DNA of 41,098 nt from Candidatus Hydrogenedentota bacterium (GTDB taxonomy: Bacteria; Hydrogenedentota; Hydrogenedentia; Hydrogenedentales; CAITNO01), in NCBI GenBank assembly GCA_903902895.1, contig CAIUWO010000435.1, positions 1 through 41,098 on the forward strand. Direction: 5' to 3'. Each line of letters opens with the position of its first letter. The first letter of the stretch is position 1. The notes under the pieces are model-generated. The model ran no database searches. It was not told the DNA's origin and saw only the letters and a list, made by a program, of their open reading frames with translations. The translations under genes and the position numbers were made by a program. Shown in pieces: positions 9,212 to 18,161 of this stretch.

Positions 9212-10687
9212 ATGAACCCGGACCGAATTCGCCGTCATCTTCAGCGCCGCGGCGCCAACCCCGAATGCCGGGACTATTGGGCGGCCCTTGCCTGCCGCGA
9301 GGAGTTTGTGCGCCGGCACTTTGCCGCGCCCGGCGGCGCGCCCTGGCGGGTGCGCGGCTACCAGCGCGGCTCGCTGGAGTCGCGCGCCCCGCGCAAGGTC
9401 CACTGCGACGGCCGCGACGTGGGCAAGACCACCGAAATCGAGATTACCGCCTGCTGGGCCGCGCTGGCCTGCCCCGGAACGGAAATGCTCATCGGCACCC
9501 AGTGCGAGAACCACCTCTACCCGCTCATGCACCGGCTCTGCCGCCGCTTCGAGACCATTCCCCAGTTGGCCTCGTCCATGGTCGAAATGCGGCGCACCCC
9601 GTCCTGGCATTTCCGCTTCTCCAACGGCTTCACGCTGTGGGGCCGCATCGCCGGGCCGCGCGGCGTCAATTTCCAGGGCATGCACGTGGACTGGCAGATT
9701 GTCGATGAGGCGCAGGAACTGACCGAAACTGCCTGGGCCGAAATGTTTCAGGCGCTCAACGCGGGCGGCCGCCGCTGGGTCTACGGCGTGCCCAACGGCC
9801 TGCGCAACAGCTTCCACCGCATGACGCAGGACCGCGGCGCCGACCAGTACAACTGGCCCTCCACCATCCATCCCGACTACACGCCCGAAAAGGACGCCGA
9901 ACTGGCCCGGCTCTACGGCGGCAAGGATTCGCCCGGCTACATCCACCGCGTGCTGGGCCTGCACGGCGAGCCCGCCCGCGCGGTCTTCTCGCTCGACGAC
10001 TACCTGGCCTGCGTCGACCCCGCCCTGACAACCGACTCCATTGTGCTGCGCGGCGACGACCCCTTCGACCCGCCCTGCCCCGATCAGACCGGCCGCCACT
10101 ACCTCGGCTGCGACCTCGGCTACGCCCGCGACCCCTCCGAGTTCGTCGTCTACCGCGACGCGCCGCCCCATCTGATCAACCTGCTTCGCGTGCGCCTCGA
10201 AGGCGTCAACTACGCCCGGCAGGAGGACATCATTGTCGCCCTCGACCGCGCATGGGGCTTCGCCGCCATCGGCATCGATGCGGGCAACAACGGCCGCGCC
10301 GTGACCCACCGGCTCATGACCCGCGGTCCCGAATGGTGCGCCAAGGTGCACGCCTTCGAGTTCGGTTCCGTCATCGACGCGGGCATCCTGCCCGACGGCA
10401 CCCCCGCCCGCCGCCGCACCAAGGAATTCATGACCGACCTGCTGCGCACCCGCATGGCCGAGCGTACCCTCGTCTTCCCCGCGCTGCCCGACCGCGAAAG
10501 CGAGTACGCCTCCCACACCTGCACCGTCGACGCCCAGGGCCGCATCCGCTACGACAAGGGCGACGACCACCTCATCGACGCCGACCGCTGCGCGCTGCTG
10601 GTGCATTACCTCGACACCGCCGAGCCCGCCCCCGGCCCCGCAGTGATGCCGCCGCTGGTGTTGCCGTTTCGATTTCCGGGAAAATGA
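9212..10687 (+). CDS. Phage-type terminase large subunit (ATPase plus RNase H-like nuclease)
   Basis: Walker A-like HCDGRDVGKTTEIE, Walker B WQIVDEAQEL, C-terminal nuclease GCDLGYARDPSEFVVY / IGIDAGNNG / KGDDHLIDADRCALL. AGGAGG at 9198-9203 precedes ATG at 9212. Confidence 0.8.
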   Translation: MNPDRIRRHLQRRGANPECRDYWAALACREEFVRRHFAAPGGAPWRVRGYQRGSLESRAPRKVHCDGRDVGKTTEIEITACWAALACPGTEMLIGTQCENHLYPLMHRLCRRFETIPQLASSMVEMRRTPSWHFRFSNGFTLWGRIAGPRGVNFQGMHVDWQIVDEAQELTETAWAEMFQALNAGGRRWVYGVPNGLRNSFHRMTQDRGADQYNWPSTIHPDYTPEKDAELARLYGGKDSPGYIHRVLGLHGEPARAVFSLDDYLACVDPALTTDSIVLRGDDPFDPPCPDQTGRHYLGCDLGYARDPSEFVVYRDAPPHLINLLRVRLEGVNYARQEDIIVALDRAWGFAAIGIDAGNNGRAVTHRLMTRGPEWCAKVHAFEFGSVIDAGILPDGTPARRRTKEFMTDLLRTRMAERTLVFPALPDRESEYASHTCTVDAQGRIRYDKGDDHLIDADRCALLVHYLDTAEPAPGPAVMPPLVLPFRFPGK

Positions 10688-10789
10688 CAAGGACGGAAAG
10701 CCCTATTTTTGTGCGGTGGCATGGCCCCGGCGAAGAAAAGCGGCGGCACGGCCGCGCGCACTCAAAAGAAGACCGCCGCCGTCTTCAAT

Positions 10790-11182
10790 CCCCCTTCGAA
10801 GACAGGGAGGATAGAAGTCGGCAGTGCATTCTATCAGCCCGCTTTAGCGGGCTCCTCTTTGCCCCCGGCTTCAGCCGGGGGGTACAAAAGGGGTGACCGT
10901 ATAAGAACAGCACGCTTTAGCGCGCTTTCAGGAGGCTTTAGCCAAGTCTCGGCGGAAAGAAGGGCTGAAGCCTTGAAAAAGCACGCTGAAGCGCGCTGGA
11001 AAACCGGGAAAGGAGACCTCTTCCATGCCCCCCGGCTGAAGCCGGGGGCAAAGAGGAGCCGGCTGAAGCCGGCTGAAAAGCAAGCACGATCAGGGGCATG
11101 GCTGAGAAACAGGTACTTCCAACCCTCCGGATTGATAGTCCCTCTTCAAACCGACTACTGTCCTCCCTGTCTTCGAAGAGGG
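10790..11182. mobile_element. MITE-like palindromic element (non-autonomous, no ORF of its own)
   Basis: Near-terminal inverted repeats CCCCCTTCGAAGACAGGGAGGATAGAAGTCGG (10790-10821) vs CCGACTACTGTCCTCCCTGTCTTCGAAGAGGG (11151-11182, imperfect). Internal perfect 32-bp inverted repeat 10851-10882 / 11028-11059. Several GGCTTTAGCC/GGCTGAAGCC hairpins. Confidence 0.65.
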
Positions 11183-11247
11183 CAACCTCGCCGTATGCGG
11201 GGCGGGGGATGGTGCGCTCCGTTCCGCTTCGTGGAACTTCGAGCACC

Positions 11248-12081
11248 CTACCGCATCGCCGCCTGCAGGCCCATCTGGATCAAATTCACATTGCACACCA
11301 ACTGCACGCCGAATATCAGCGTCAGCACCAGCACCACCCAGTTGAACGCCGACTCGGACACATGGTCGTGCATCCACTTGCCGGTGAAGGAACCAATGGG
11401 CACGAGCGGCGACAGCACGAGCGCGAACAGGATCACCTTCCAGTTGATCAGGCCGATGATGCAGTAGAAGGGGAACTTGGTGCCGTTGATGAGCGCGAAG
11501 GTCCAGGCCACGGTGCCGGTGAACATCGTTTTGCCGAGGTGCTGCGAGAACATGAACAGGCTCACAATCGGCCCGGCCGCGTGGATGAGCGTTGAGGTGA
11601 ACCCCGCCGCGACGCCGCAGGCCACGCCCACCCCCGTGCCCGCCTTGTGCTTCTCCACCCACTGCATCGACATTTCCTTGGCCAGGATATAGAGTGCGAA
11701 GATGACCGCGAGCACGCCGGTCGGCACCTTGATCCACACGCCATACTGCTCCACGCCCGCCTTGCCCACCACATACCAGATGACCAGCGCCGGGATGGTG
11801 CCGACCAGCGACGGAATGAAGATGAGCATGACCAGCCGCCACACCTTGTTGCGCCAGTGGTGGTATATGGCGTTCATGTCGCAGAGAATCAGGATCGGCA
11901 GCAGCGTGCCCGCCACCTTGTCCACGGGCATGACCAGCATAAGCAGCGGCAGCGACAGAATGCCCGCGCCCCCGGCAAAGCCGGACTTGCTGATGCCCTG
12001 GATGATCACGGACACGGAGCAGAACAGCCAGAACAGCGCCGGCGGCACGCCGGGCAGAATGAAGTCGGAAAACCAGAGCAT
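11248..12081 (-). CDS. TauE/SafE-family sulfite exporter/permease
   Basis: Multi-TM protein; SVIIQGISKSGFAGGAGILSLPLLMLVMP and second-half TSTLIHAAGPIVSLFMFSQHL repeat typical of TauE/SafE (DUF81). Confidence 0.85.
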   Translation of the reverse strand: MLWFSDFILPGVPPALFWLFCSVSVIIQGISKSGFAGGAGILSLPLLMLVMPVDKVAGTLLPILILCDMNAIYHHWRNKVWRLVMLIFIPSLVGTIPALVIWYVVGKAGVEQYGVWIKVPTGVLAVIFALYILAKEMSMQWVEKHKAGTGVGVACGVAAGFTSTLIHAAGPIVSLFMFSQHLGKTMFTGTVAWTFALINGTKFPFYCIIGLINWKVILFALVLSPLVPIGSFTGKWMHDHVSESAFNWVVLVLTLIFGVQLVCNVNLIQMGLQAAMR

Positions 12082-12298
12082 GGGGGAATCCTTCGGGCCG
12101 GGTTGCGCAAAACGCGCCCATTGTAGCGCACTGCCTGCGGGCGGGCCAACGCGGGAAAACAGGTGGAACCGGACCGGGCAGAAAAGCCATTCTTGGCAAA
12201 AAGGCGCGGAAGGGGTGTAAACTATAGGCAGTCATAGACTGCGCGAAAGCAGGATGCAACAGAAAGAGGTTCAGGTGCGGTGGGCAAGGACATGAACC

Positions 12299-15028
12299 GT
12301 GGGTAAAAAGACGAACGCAGGCCGGGGGGGCGCGCGTAAGGACGCGGCCCAACCCGTGAACGAAACCGGGCAGCCTTCGCCCGAGGACTCCCTGCGGACG
12401 ATCCAGGAACTGCATCTGTACCAGACCGAACTGGAAATGCAGAACGAGGAACTGCAGCGGGCGCATGTGGAACTGGAATCCGTGCGCGCGCGTTATTTTG
12501 ATTTGTACGACCTGGCGCCGGTGGGCTACGTCACCATCAGCGAGAAAGGGCTGGTCTTGGAGGCCAATCTCACGGTCTCCACGCTCCTGGGCATGGCCCG
12601 GAGCGCGCTCGTCAACCAACCGTTCTCACGGTTCATTCTCAAGGAGGACCAGGACCTCTTCTACGTTCAACGCAGGCAGCTCTTTGCGGACGGCGGCCCC
12701 CAGGCGTACGAACTCCGGATGATGCGGGCGGACGGCACCCCAGTATCGGTCCGGCTGCGGACAACGGTCGCGAACGGAACAGACGGAACGAGGGTGTGCC
12801 GCGCCGTGATGAGCGACATCACCGGGCAAAAGCAGGCCGAACAGGCGCTTCAGGCAAGCAAAGCGCGCGTTCACGCCCAACTGGACGCCATTCTGCTGCC
12901 GGAGGGGGACGTGGGGGCGCTGGAACTGGTGGAGATCCTCGACCTGCCGGTCATTCAGCGCGTCATGGCCGATTTTTACAGCGTCACGGGCATCGGGGCC
13001 TGCATCCTCGACCTCCAGGGGGAGTTCCTGTTTGCCACAGACTGGGAGGAAGTCTGCGCGAAGTTCCACCGCGCCCACCCCGAAGCCGTAAGGCACTGCC
13101 GGGAGAGTGACACGGTGCTTTCGCGGGGAGTCGCGCCGGGAACCTGGAAAACCTACCGCTGCAAGAACAACATGCGCGAGGTGGTGACCCCCATCTGCGT
13201 GGGCGGAAAGCATCTCGGCAATCTTTTCCTGGGCCGCTTCCTGTTCGACGACGAGCCGCTGGACTACGAAGGGCTGCGCGGGCAGGCGCTGCGCTACGGC
13301 TTCGACGAGCGGGAATACATCGCGGCGCACGAGCGCATGCCGCGCTTCAGCCGCGAGAAGATTGGCGCGGCGGCGCGCTTCTACATGCATGCCCTGGAGA
13401 TGGTGGTCGGGCTGAGCCATGGCAACCTGCGGCTCGCCCGGGCGATGGCGGAGCGGGAACAGCTGCTGGATTCCCTGCGCGCGAGCGAGGAAAAATTCAG
13501 GATCATCGCCAACCACACGGCGAACCTGGAATTGTGGTTTGCGCCGGACGGCCACTGCGTCTGGGTGAATCCCGTGGTGTGGCATGTCACCGGGTATTCG
13601 GTGGAAGAAATCATGGAGATGTCCCTGTCGCAGTTTATTGAAACCATCGTGGACGGGGAAGACCGGAGCATGTTCGCCGGGCACGCCCGTGAGGCGCTGG
13701 AAGGCAGCCGGGTCCCCGACTTCGAATTCCGGTATGTGCACAGGAACGGTGTGGCGCGGTGGGGGAACACCTCCTGGCAGCCGGTTCGCGACGCGCAGGG
13801 CAACTTTCTCGGCATCCGCGCCAGCGGCCGTGACATACATGAGCGCAAACTGGCCGAGGCGGACAGGGAGAGGCTGGAGGCCCAGCTCCTGCAGTCGCAG
13901 AAGATGGAGGCCGTCGGCCAGTTGGCGGGCGGGGTGGCGCACGACTTCAACAACCTGCTGCACGTCATCCTGGGCTACACGAACATCCTGCGGGGCAGAC
14001 TGGGCGAGAAGAGCGAGGACCGTCACGCCATCGAGCAGGTGCACCGGGCCGCGGAGCGGGCGGCCGACCTGACCCGGCAACTGCTGGCTTTCAGCCGCAG
14101 GCAGATCATCCAGCCGGTCGCCCTGGACCTGAACAGCCTGATTCAGGGCGTCCTGAAAATGGTCCGGGCCGCCGTCGGCGCGCACATTGACCTCCTCTTC
14201 ATGCCCGGCCCGCGCCTCGGGGTGGTCCGCGCGGACCGCGGGCAGCTCGAGCAGGTGCTGATGAACCTGAGCGTGAACGCGCGCGACGCCATGCCCAACG
14301 GCGGCACCCTGACCATTGATACGAAAAATGTCGCCTTTGACGGGGCGTGGTGCCTGGAAAACCCGTGGGCCGCGCCGGGGCGCTATGTGCAGTTCAGCGT
14401 GGCCGACACGGGCTGCGGCATGGATGCGGAGACATGCGCGCAGATTTTTGAGCCCTTTTTCACGACCAAGGAGGTCGGACAGGGAACGGGGCTGGGACTG
14501 GCCATGGTCTACGGCATTGTGAAGCACCATGGCGGCCTGATCCATGTGGACAGCGCGCCGGGCAAAGGCGCCACATTCAGCGTGTACCTGCCTGCTGCCG
14601 ACCAGCCCGCAGACACGGCGGTGACGGCGGTCCGGACGGCCGGTGACGGCGGCACGGAAACCGTGCTGGTGGCCGAAGACGATGAGATGGTGCGCGAACT
14701 GGTCCGCTCCATTCTGGAAGCCGCGGGATACACCGTTCTCATGGCATGCGACGGGGACGACGCGGCGCGTTTGGTCGATGAGCACGCCAACGCCATCGAC
14801 CTGGCCCTGCTCGACGTGATGATGCCCAGGGGCGGCGGCCGGGCGGTCATGGACCACATCCGGACAGCGAGCCCCCGGACCCGCGTCCTGTTCAGCAGCG
14901 CCTACGGTGAAAGCGCCATTCATCTGAATTTCGTCATCAAGGAGGGGCTGAGCCTCCTCGTGAAGCCCTACAGCCGGGCCGAACTCCTGCACGCCGTGCG
15001 CGAGGCGCTCGGCACGCCCGGGAAGTAG
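12299..15028 (+). CDS. Hybrid sensor histidine kinase: PAS - PocR sensory domain - PAS - HisKA - HATPase - REC
   Basis: ELHLYQTELEMQNEELQRA; PocR-like QRVMADFYSVTGIGACILDLQGEFLFATDWEEVCAKFHR...CRESDTVLSRGVAPGTWKTYRCKNNMREVVTPICVGGKHLGNLFLGRFLF; HisKA AGGVAHDFNNLLHVI; HATPase GTGLGLAMVYGIV; REC LLDVMMPRGGG. Confidence 0.9.
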   Translation: MGKKTNAGRGGARKDAAQPVNETGQPSPEDSLRTIQELHLYQTELEMQNEELQRAHVELESVRARYFDLYDLAPVGYVTISEKGLVLEANLTVSTLLGMARSALVNQPFSRFILKEDQDLFYVQRRQLFADGGPQAYELRMMRADGTPVSVRLRTTVANGTDGTRVCRAVMSDITGQKQAEQALQASKARVHAQLDAILLPEGDVGALELVEILDLPVIQRVMADFYSVTGIGACILDLQGEFLFATDWEEVCAKFHRAHPEAVRHCRESDTVLSRGVAPGTWKTYRCKNNMREVVTPICVGGKHLGNLFLGRFLFDDEPLDYEGLRGQALRYGFDEREYIAAHERMPRFSREKIGAAARFYMHALEMVVGLSHGNLRLARAMAEREQLLDSLRASEEKFRIIANHTANLELWFAPDGHCVWVNPVVWHVTGYSVEEIMEMSLSQFIETIVDGEDRSMFAGHAREALEGSRVPDFEFRYVHRNGVARWGNTSWQPVRDAQGNFLGIRASGRDIHERKLAEADRERLEAQLLQSQKMEAVGQLAGGVAHDFNNLLHVILGYTNILRGRLGEKSEDRHAIEQVHRAAERAADLTRQLLAFSRRQIIQPVALDLNSLIQGVLKMVRAAVGAHIDLLFMPGPRLGVVRADRGQLEQVLMNLSVNARDAMPNGGTLTIDTKNVAFDGAWCLENPWAAPGRYVQFSVADTGCGMDAETCAQIFEPFFTTKEVGQGTGLGLAMVYGIVKHHGGLIHVDSAPGKGATFSVYLPAADQPADTAVTAVRTAGDGGTETVLVAEDDEMVRELVRSILEAAGYTVLMACDGDDAARLVDEHANAIDLALLDVMMPRGGGRAVMDHIRTASPRTRVLFSSAYGESAIHLNFVIKEGLSLLVKPYSRAELLHAVREALGTPGK

Positions 15029-15072
15029 TCTGGCCTTCCAGGTCGCGCCTGGTGGAACGCCGCCCCGCCGGC

Positions 15073-16191
15073 CTAGCTGCCGTAGAACCAGTCGACGCCG
15101 ATGCGCGCCACGTGCAGGCCGTCGCGCTGGTGATAGCTGATGATGGCGAGGCCCTCCGTGAACATCAGGCTGGGGTAGCCGTAATCGTCCGCGGGGTCGC
15201 CCATGATAACGCGTTCATTCTCCCAGGTGGCCCCGTCGTCTTTGGAGATCACCGAGACGAACGGGGTCCGGATACTTCTGTTTTCCTTCGGCGCGCCGCT
15301 GCACCGGAGGAGCAGCAGGTCTCCGGTGCCCGGAATGCGTTTGACGTTGAGCGCCGAACTGTTCGGGGGCAGCGGCAGCGCGGGAATCATCTCCCCTTTG
15401 GACCAGGTGCGCCCCTGGTCCGTGGAAAAGGACTGCGCCACGGACCCGCTGTAGGTGCGCATGAGCATGAGAACCCGGCCGTCTTTAAGCTCCACCACGT
15501 GGGGTTCCTGCGCCTCGACGGGAAGCATGTCGACAACATTCTCGCTTGCATGCCAACTGTACCCGTTGTCATCGGACTGAACGGTAAAGCTGATATAGCC
15601 GGCATGACCGTCGGCCGAGGGGACCTTTTCACGTTCGACCGGGGCGATGATCCGCCCCGTGGAAAGCTGGACGAACTTGTCGTTGTGGATAATGTTGTAG
15701 CCCGGGCAGGGCGTTGCGATGAACTGGTCGCCCCAGGTCTTGCCGTCGTCGTCCGAGCGCCGGTAGTAGTTGTGCCCAAACAGCGGGTCGGCCCCGGACC
15801 CGTAGATATAGGACAGCAGCAGCTGTCCGTTGGCCAGCCGCAGCAGGCTGGGATGGCAGTAAATATCCTTCGCAGCCGGTTTCGGCTTGGGCACAAGGCA
15901 GCTTTCGTCGCTCCAGGCCTTTCCCTTGTCGGAGGAATGGCGCGCGGCGATGGCGCCCGCTCCCTGTCCGTTGGCGTCATACTGCTGGTAGGTCATAAGC
16001 AGCCGTCCGTCGGTCAATTCCACGATGCTCCCCGGCATGCTGCGGTAGCCATAGGGGCCTGCCGGCATCTTGACGACATGAAAGTCCTCGAAGAGGGCGG
16101 AGGCCTTGGGGGCGTCCTGGCACACGCCGGGGAGCACGGGCAGGAAAACAAGCGCCAGGACGGACAGGATAAGGAAGCAGACCGTTCGCAT
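15073..16191 (-). CDS. Secreted exo-alpha-sialidase/neuraminidase-like (BNR repeat) protein
   Basis: Signal peptide MRTVCFLILSVLALVFLPVLPGVCQ; Asp-box motifs SSDKGKAWSDE, SDDDGKTWGDQF, SDDNGYSWHA, STDQGRTWSKG, SKDDGATWEN. Confidence 0.85.
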   Translation of the reverse strand: MRTVCFLILSVLALVFLPVLPGVCQDAPKASALFEDFHVVKMPAGPYGYRSMPGSIVELTDGRLLMTYQQYDANGQGAGAIAARHSSDKGKAWSDESCLVPKPKPAAKDIYCHPSLLRLANGQLLLSYIYGSGADPLFGHNYYRRSDDDGKTWGDQFIATPCPGYNIIHNDKFVQLSTGRIIAPVEREKVPSADGHAGYISFTVQSDDNGYSWHASENVVDMLPVEAQEPHVVELKDGRVLMLMRTYSGSVAQSFSTDQGRTWSKGEMIPALPLPPNSSALNVKRIPGTGDLLLLRCSGAPKENRSIRTPFVSVISKDDGATWENERVIMGDPADDYGYPSLMFTEGLAIISYHQRDGLHVARIGVDWFYGS

Positions 16192-16231
16192 GGCAATCCT
16201 TTCGGGTGCGTCAATCCACACATCTTAGCAC

Positions 16232-16270
16232 CGTCATTGCGAGGAGGCCAACGGCTGACGAAGCAATCTC
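16232..16270. repeat. Copy of the widespread CGTCATTGCGAGG...GACGAAGCAATCT intergenic repeat
   Basis: cgtcattgcgaggaggccaacggctgacgaagcaatctc with ATTGC/GCAAT inverted ends; antisense peptide RDCFVSRWPPRND is the usual spurious translation of this repeat type. Confidence 0.6.
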
Positions 16271-16484
16271 TTGGAACAATGGCCGGGAATGTGGGAAGGC
16301 TGTGGTCCGACGCGGCATTCTCTTGAAACGGCGGCCAGCACGGCACCAGACTGTGGCATGCACTGACACCGGAACCCCGCCCCGCGGGTCTTTTGAAACG
16401 CGGCCCTTTATGGGCTACACTGTCCCGGTTTTCCGGCCCCGGCCGGAAACGGGCGCAAACCAACACGTTCAGGAGACATTAACC

Positions 16485-17975
16485 ATGGCTGAGAAGATGG
16501 ATGCAGGGAAGGGCGGCCTGAGCCGCCGGGATTTCATAGCGGCGGCGGCCGGCGTGACGATGGTGGCCGGCGCGGCCAAGCGCGCTGATGCCAGCGTGTA
16601 CAAGTCGATCCTGCCCGCGACGGTGCTCGGCGCCAACGAAATTATCCGCACCGGCCACATCGGCCTGGGCGGCATGGGCACGGCCGATCTCAAGTTCGCC
16701 GTCATGAACGGCAGTTTCCAGCCGATCATGCTCTGCGACCTGCGCATTCCGCACGTCGAGAAGCGGGTCAAGCCGATGTTCCAGGAAAAGACCGCCAACG
16801 CCGTGGTCGTCGATGATTTCCGCAAGGTCATCGACAACAAGGATGTGGACGCCGTGGTCATTGCCACCCCGGACCACTGGCACTGCCTGCCCACGCTGTA
16901 TGCGGCCGAGGCCAAGAAGGCGATCTACTGCGAAAAGCCCCTGAGCACGACCATCGGCGAGGCGCACGCCATGCTCAAGGCCGTCAAGGACGCCGGCGTG
17001 GTGTTCCAGGGCGGCAACATGCAGCGCAGCGGCCAGCACTTCCGCAAGGCCGTGGAGTTGATCCAGGGCGGACACATCGGCAAAGTGGCCCGGGTCGAGA
17101 CTTTCTCCCTGGACAACTCGCCGATCACCGGCATCGGCATGGGCGAAACGGACGCCGCCAAGTACGCCGAGAAGGGCCTCAACTGGGACATGCACCAGGG
17201 CTGGGTCGAGCACAAGCCGTTCAACGTCAACCGCTGGGTCTACAACTTCCGCTGGTACCTGGACTACTCGGGCGGCAAGATCACCGACTGGGGCGCGCAC
17301 CTGATGGACATCGCCATGATGGCCATGGGCGACACGCTCCAGCCCAAGTCGGTCTCCACCGTGGGCGGCAAGTACCTCATGCAGGACAGCCGCACCACGC
17401 CGGACACGCTCGAAGTCCTCTACCGCTTCGACGACTTCATCCTGTCCTTCACCAACCGCGTGTGGAACCCGCTCACCTTTGACGGCAAGCAGCCCGACCA
17501 CGGCATCGTCTTCTACGGCGAGCGCGGCATTCTCCGCGTGGACCGCAACGGCCTCGACGTCTACGCCTCGCCGCAGAACCAGAGCGCCGACAAGAAGACC
17601 GCCACCGAGCGCATCGAGCCGGAAACGCCGGACCAGGAAGCCGCGCTCAACGTGCCGCACTGGAAGAACTTCGTCGACGCCATCAAGACCGGCGCCAAGC
17701 TCGACTCGCCCATCGACGTGCTGTTCAACACCACGCGCATCTGCCACATCGGCTCCTGCGCCTACGTGGCCGGCGCGCACTTCAATTCCGGCGCCAAGTT
17801 CGACGGCACCAGCATGCCCGACGAGGCGCCCGCCTACGGCCAGGCCACCCTTGACTGGGATGCCGAGACCCAGAAGTTCGCCGGCGGCAACGCCGAGGCG
17901 GTGAAGATCGCCAACAACTGGGCCTACCGCGAATACCAGAACGGCTGGAGCCTCAAAGCCCCGCACCACGCCTAA
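16485..17975 (+). CDS. Gfo/Idh/MocA-family oxidoreductase, TAT signal (copy A)
   Basis: TAT motif LSRRDFIAAAAGVTMVAGAA; Rossmann GHIGLGGMGTADL; catalytic YCEKPLSTTIGEA; WGAHLMDIAMMAMGD. Confidence 0.93.
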   Translation: MAEKMDAGKGGLSRRDFIAAAAGVTMVAGAAKRADASVYKSILPATVLGANEIIRTGHIGLGGMGTADLKFAVMNGSFQPIMLCDLRIPHVEKRVKPMFQEKTANAVVVDDFRKVIDNKDVDAVVIATPDHWHCLPTLYAAEAKKAIYCEKPLSTTIGEAHAMLKAVKDAGVVFQGGNMQRSGQHFRKAVELIQGGHIGKVARVETFSLDNSPITGIGMGETDAAKYAEKGLNWDMHQGWVEHKPFNVNRWVYNFRWYLDYSGGKITDWGAHLMDIAMMAMGDTLQPKSVSTVGGKYLMQDSRTTPDTLEVLYRFDDFILSFTNRVWNPLTFDGKQPDHGIVFYGERGILRVDRNGLDVYASPQNQSADKKTATERIEPETPDQEAALNVPHWKNFVDAIKTGAKLDSPIDVLFNTTRICHIGSCAYVAGAHFNSGAKFDGTSMPDEAPAYGQATLDWDAETQKFAGGNAEAVKIANNWAYREYQNGWSLKAPHHA

Positions 17976-17998
17976 ATCCCAGGCATAGACGAGAAACT

Positions 17999-18035
17999 AT
18001 CCGCCCGATCCGGCACCCCGGATCGGGCGGATTTT
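17999..18035 (+). terminator. Rho-independent terminator after Gfo/Idh/MocA copy A
   Basis: atccgcccgatccgg-cacc-ccggatcgggcggat: perfect 15-bp stem followed by TTT. Confidence 0.8.
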
Positions 18036-18161
18036 ACTGGGAGCGCCGGCATCCCTGCCGGCTGTCTTTGCGAGAGCGATGACACCGGATTCCCGTGCGG
18101 CGGGTCTTTCTGAACGGAGTGTTGAACAGTTGACACAGACAACGTTCAGGAGGAAACAGCC

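Noticed and set aside
9110-10690. N-terminal ~530 aa of the 833-aa minus-strand ORF 8189..10690
   Set aside because: Antisense to the terminase gene; the real hydrolase starts at MMTTATIRR with a signal peptide at 9109.
10790-11182. CRISPR array
   Set aside because: Repeats are inverted and hairpin-forming, irregularly spaced, with no equal-length unique spacers.
10709-11467. 252-aa plus-strand ORF after the terminase, and 10938..11246 on minus
   Set aside because: Mostly translation of the palindromic element (repeated PASAG/PPASAGG-type peptides); only the first ~22 codons might be real.
12626-14992. 788-aa minus-strand ORF
   Set aside because: Antisense shadow of the PocR hybrid kinase.
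15052-16326. 424-aa plus-strand ORF
   Set aside because: Antisense to the sialidase, no domain motifs.
16479-17969. 496-aa minus-strand ORF and its partner 18738..19661
   Set aside because: Antisense to the two Gfo/Idh/MocA genes; similarity between them simply reflects the duplication.
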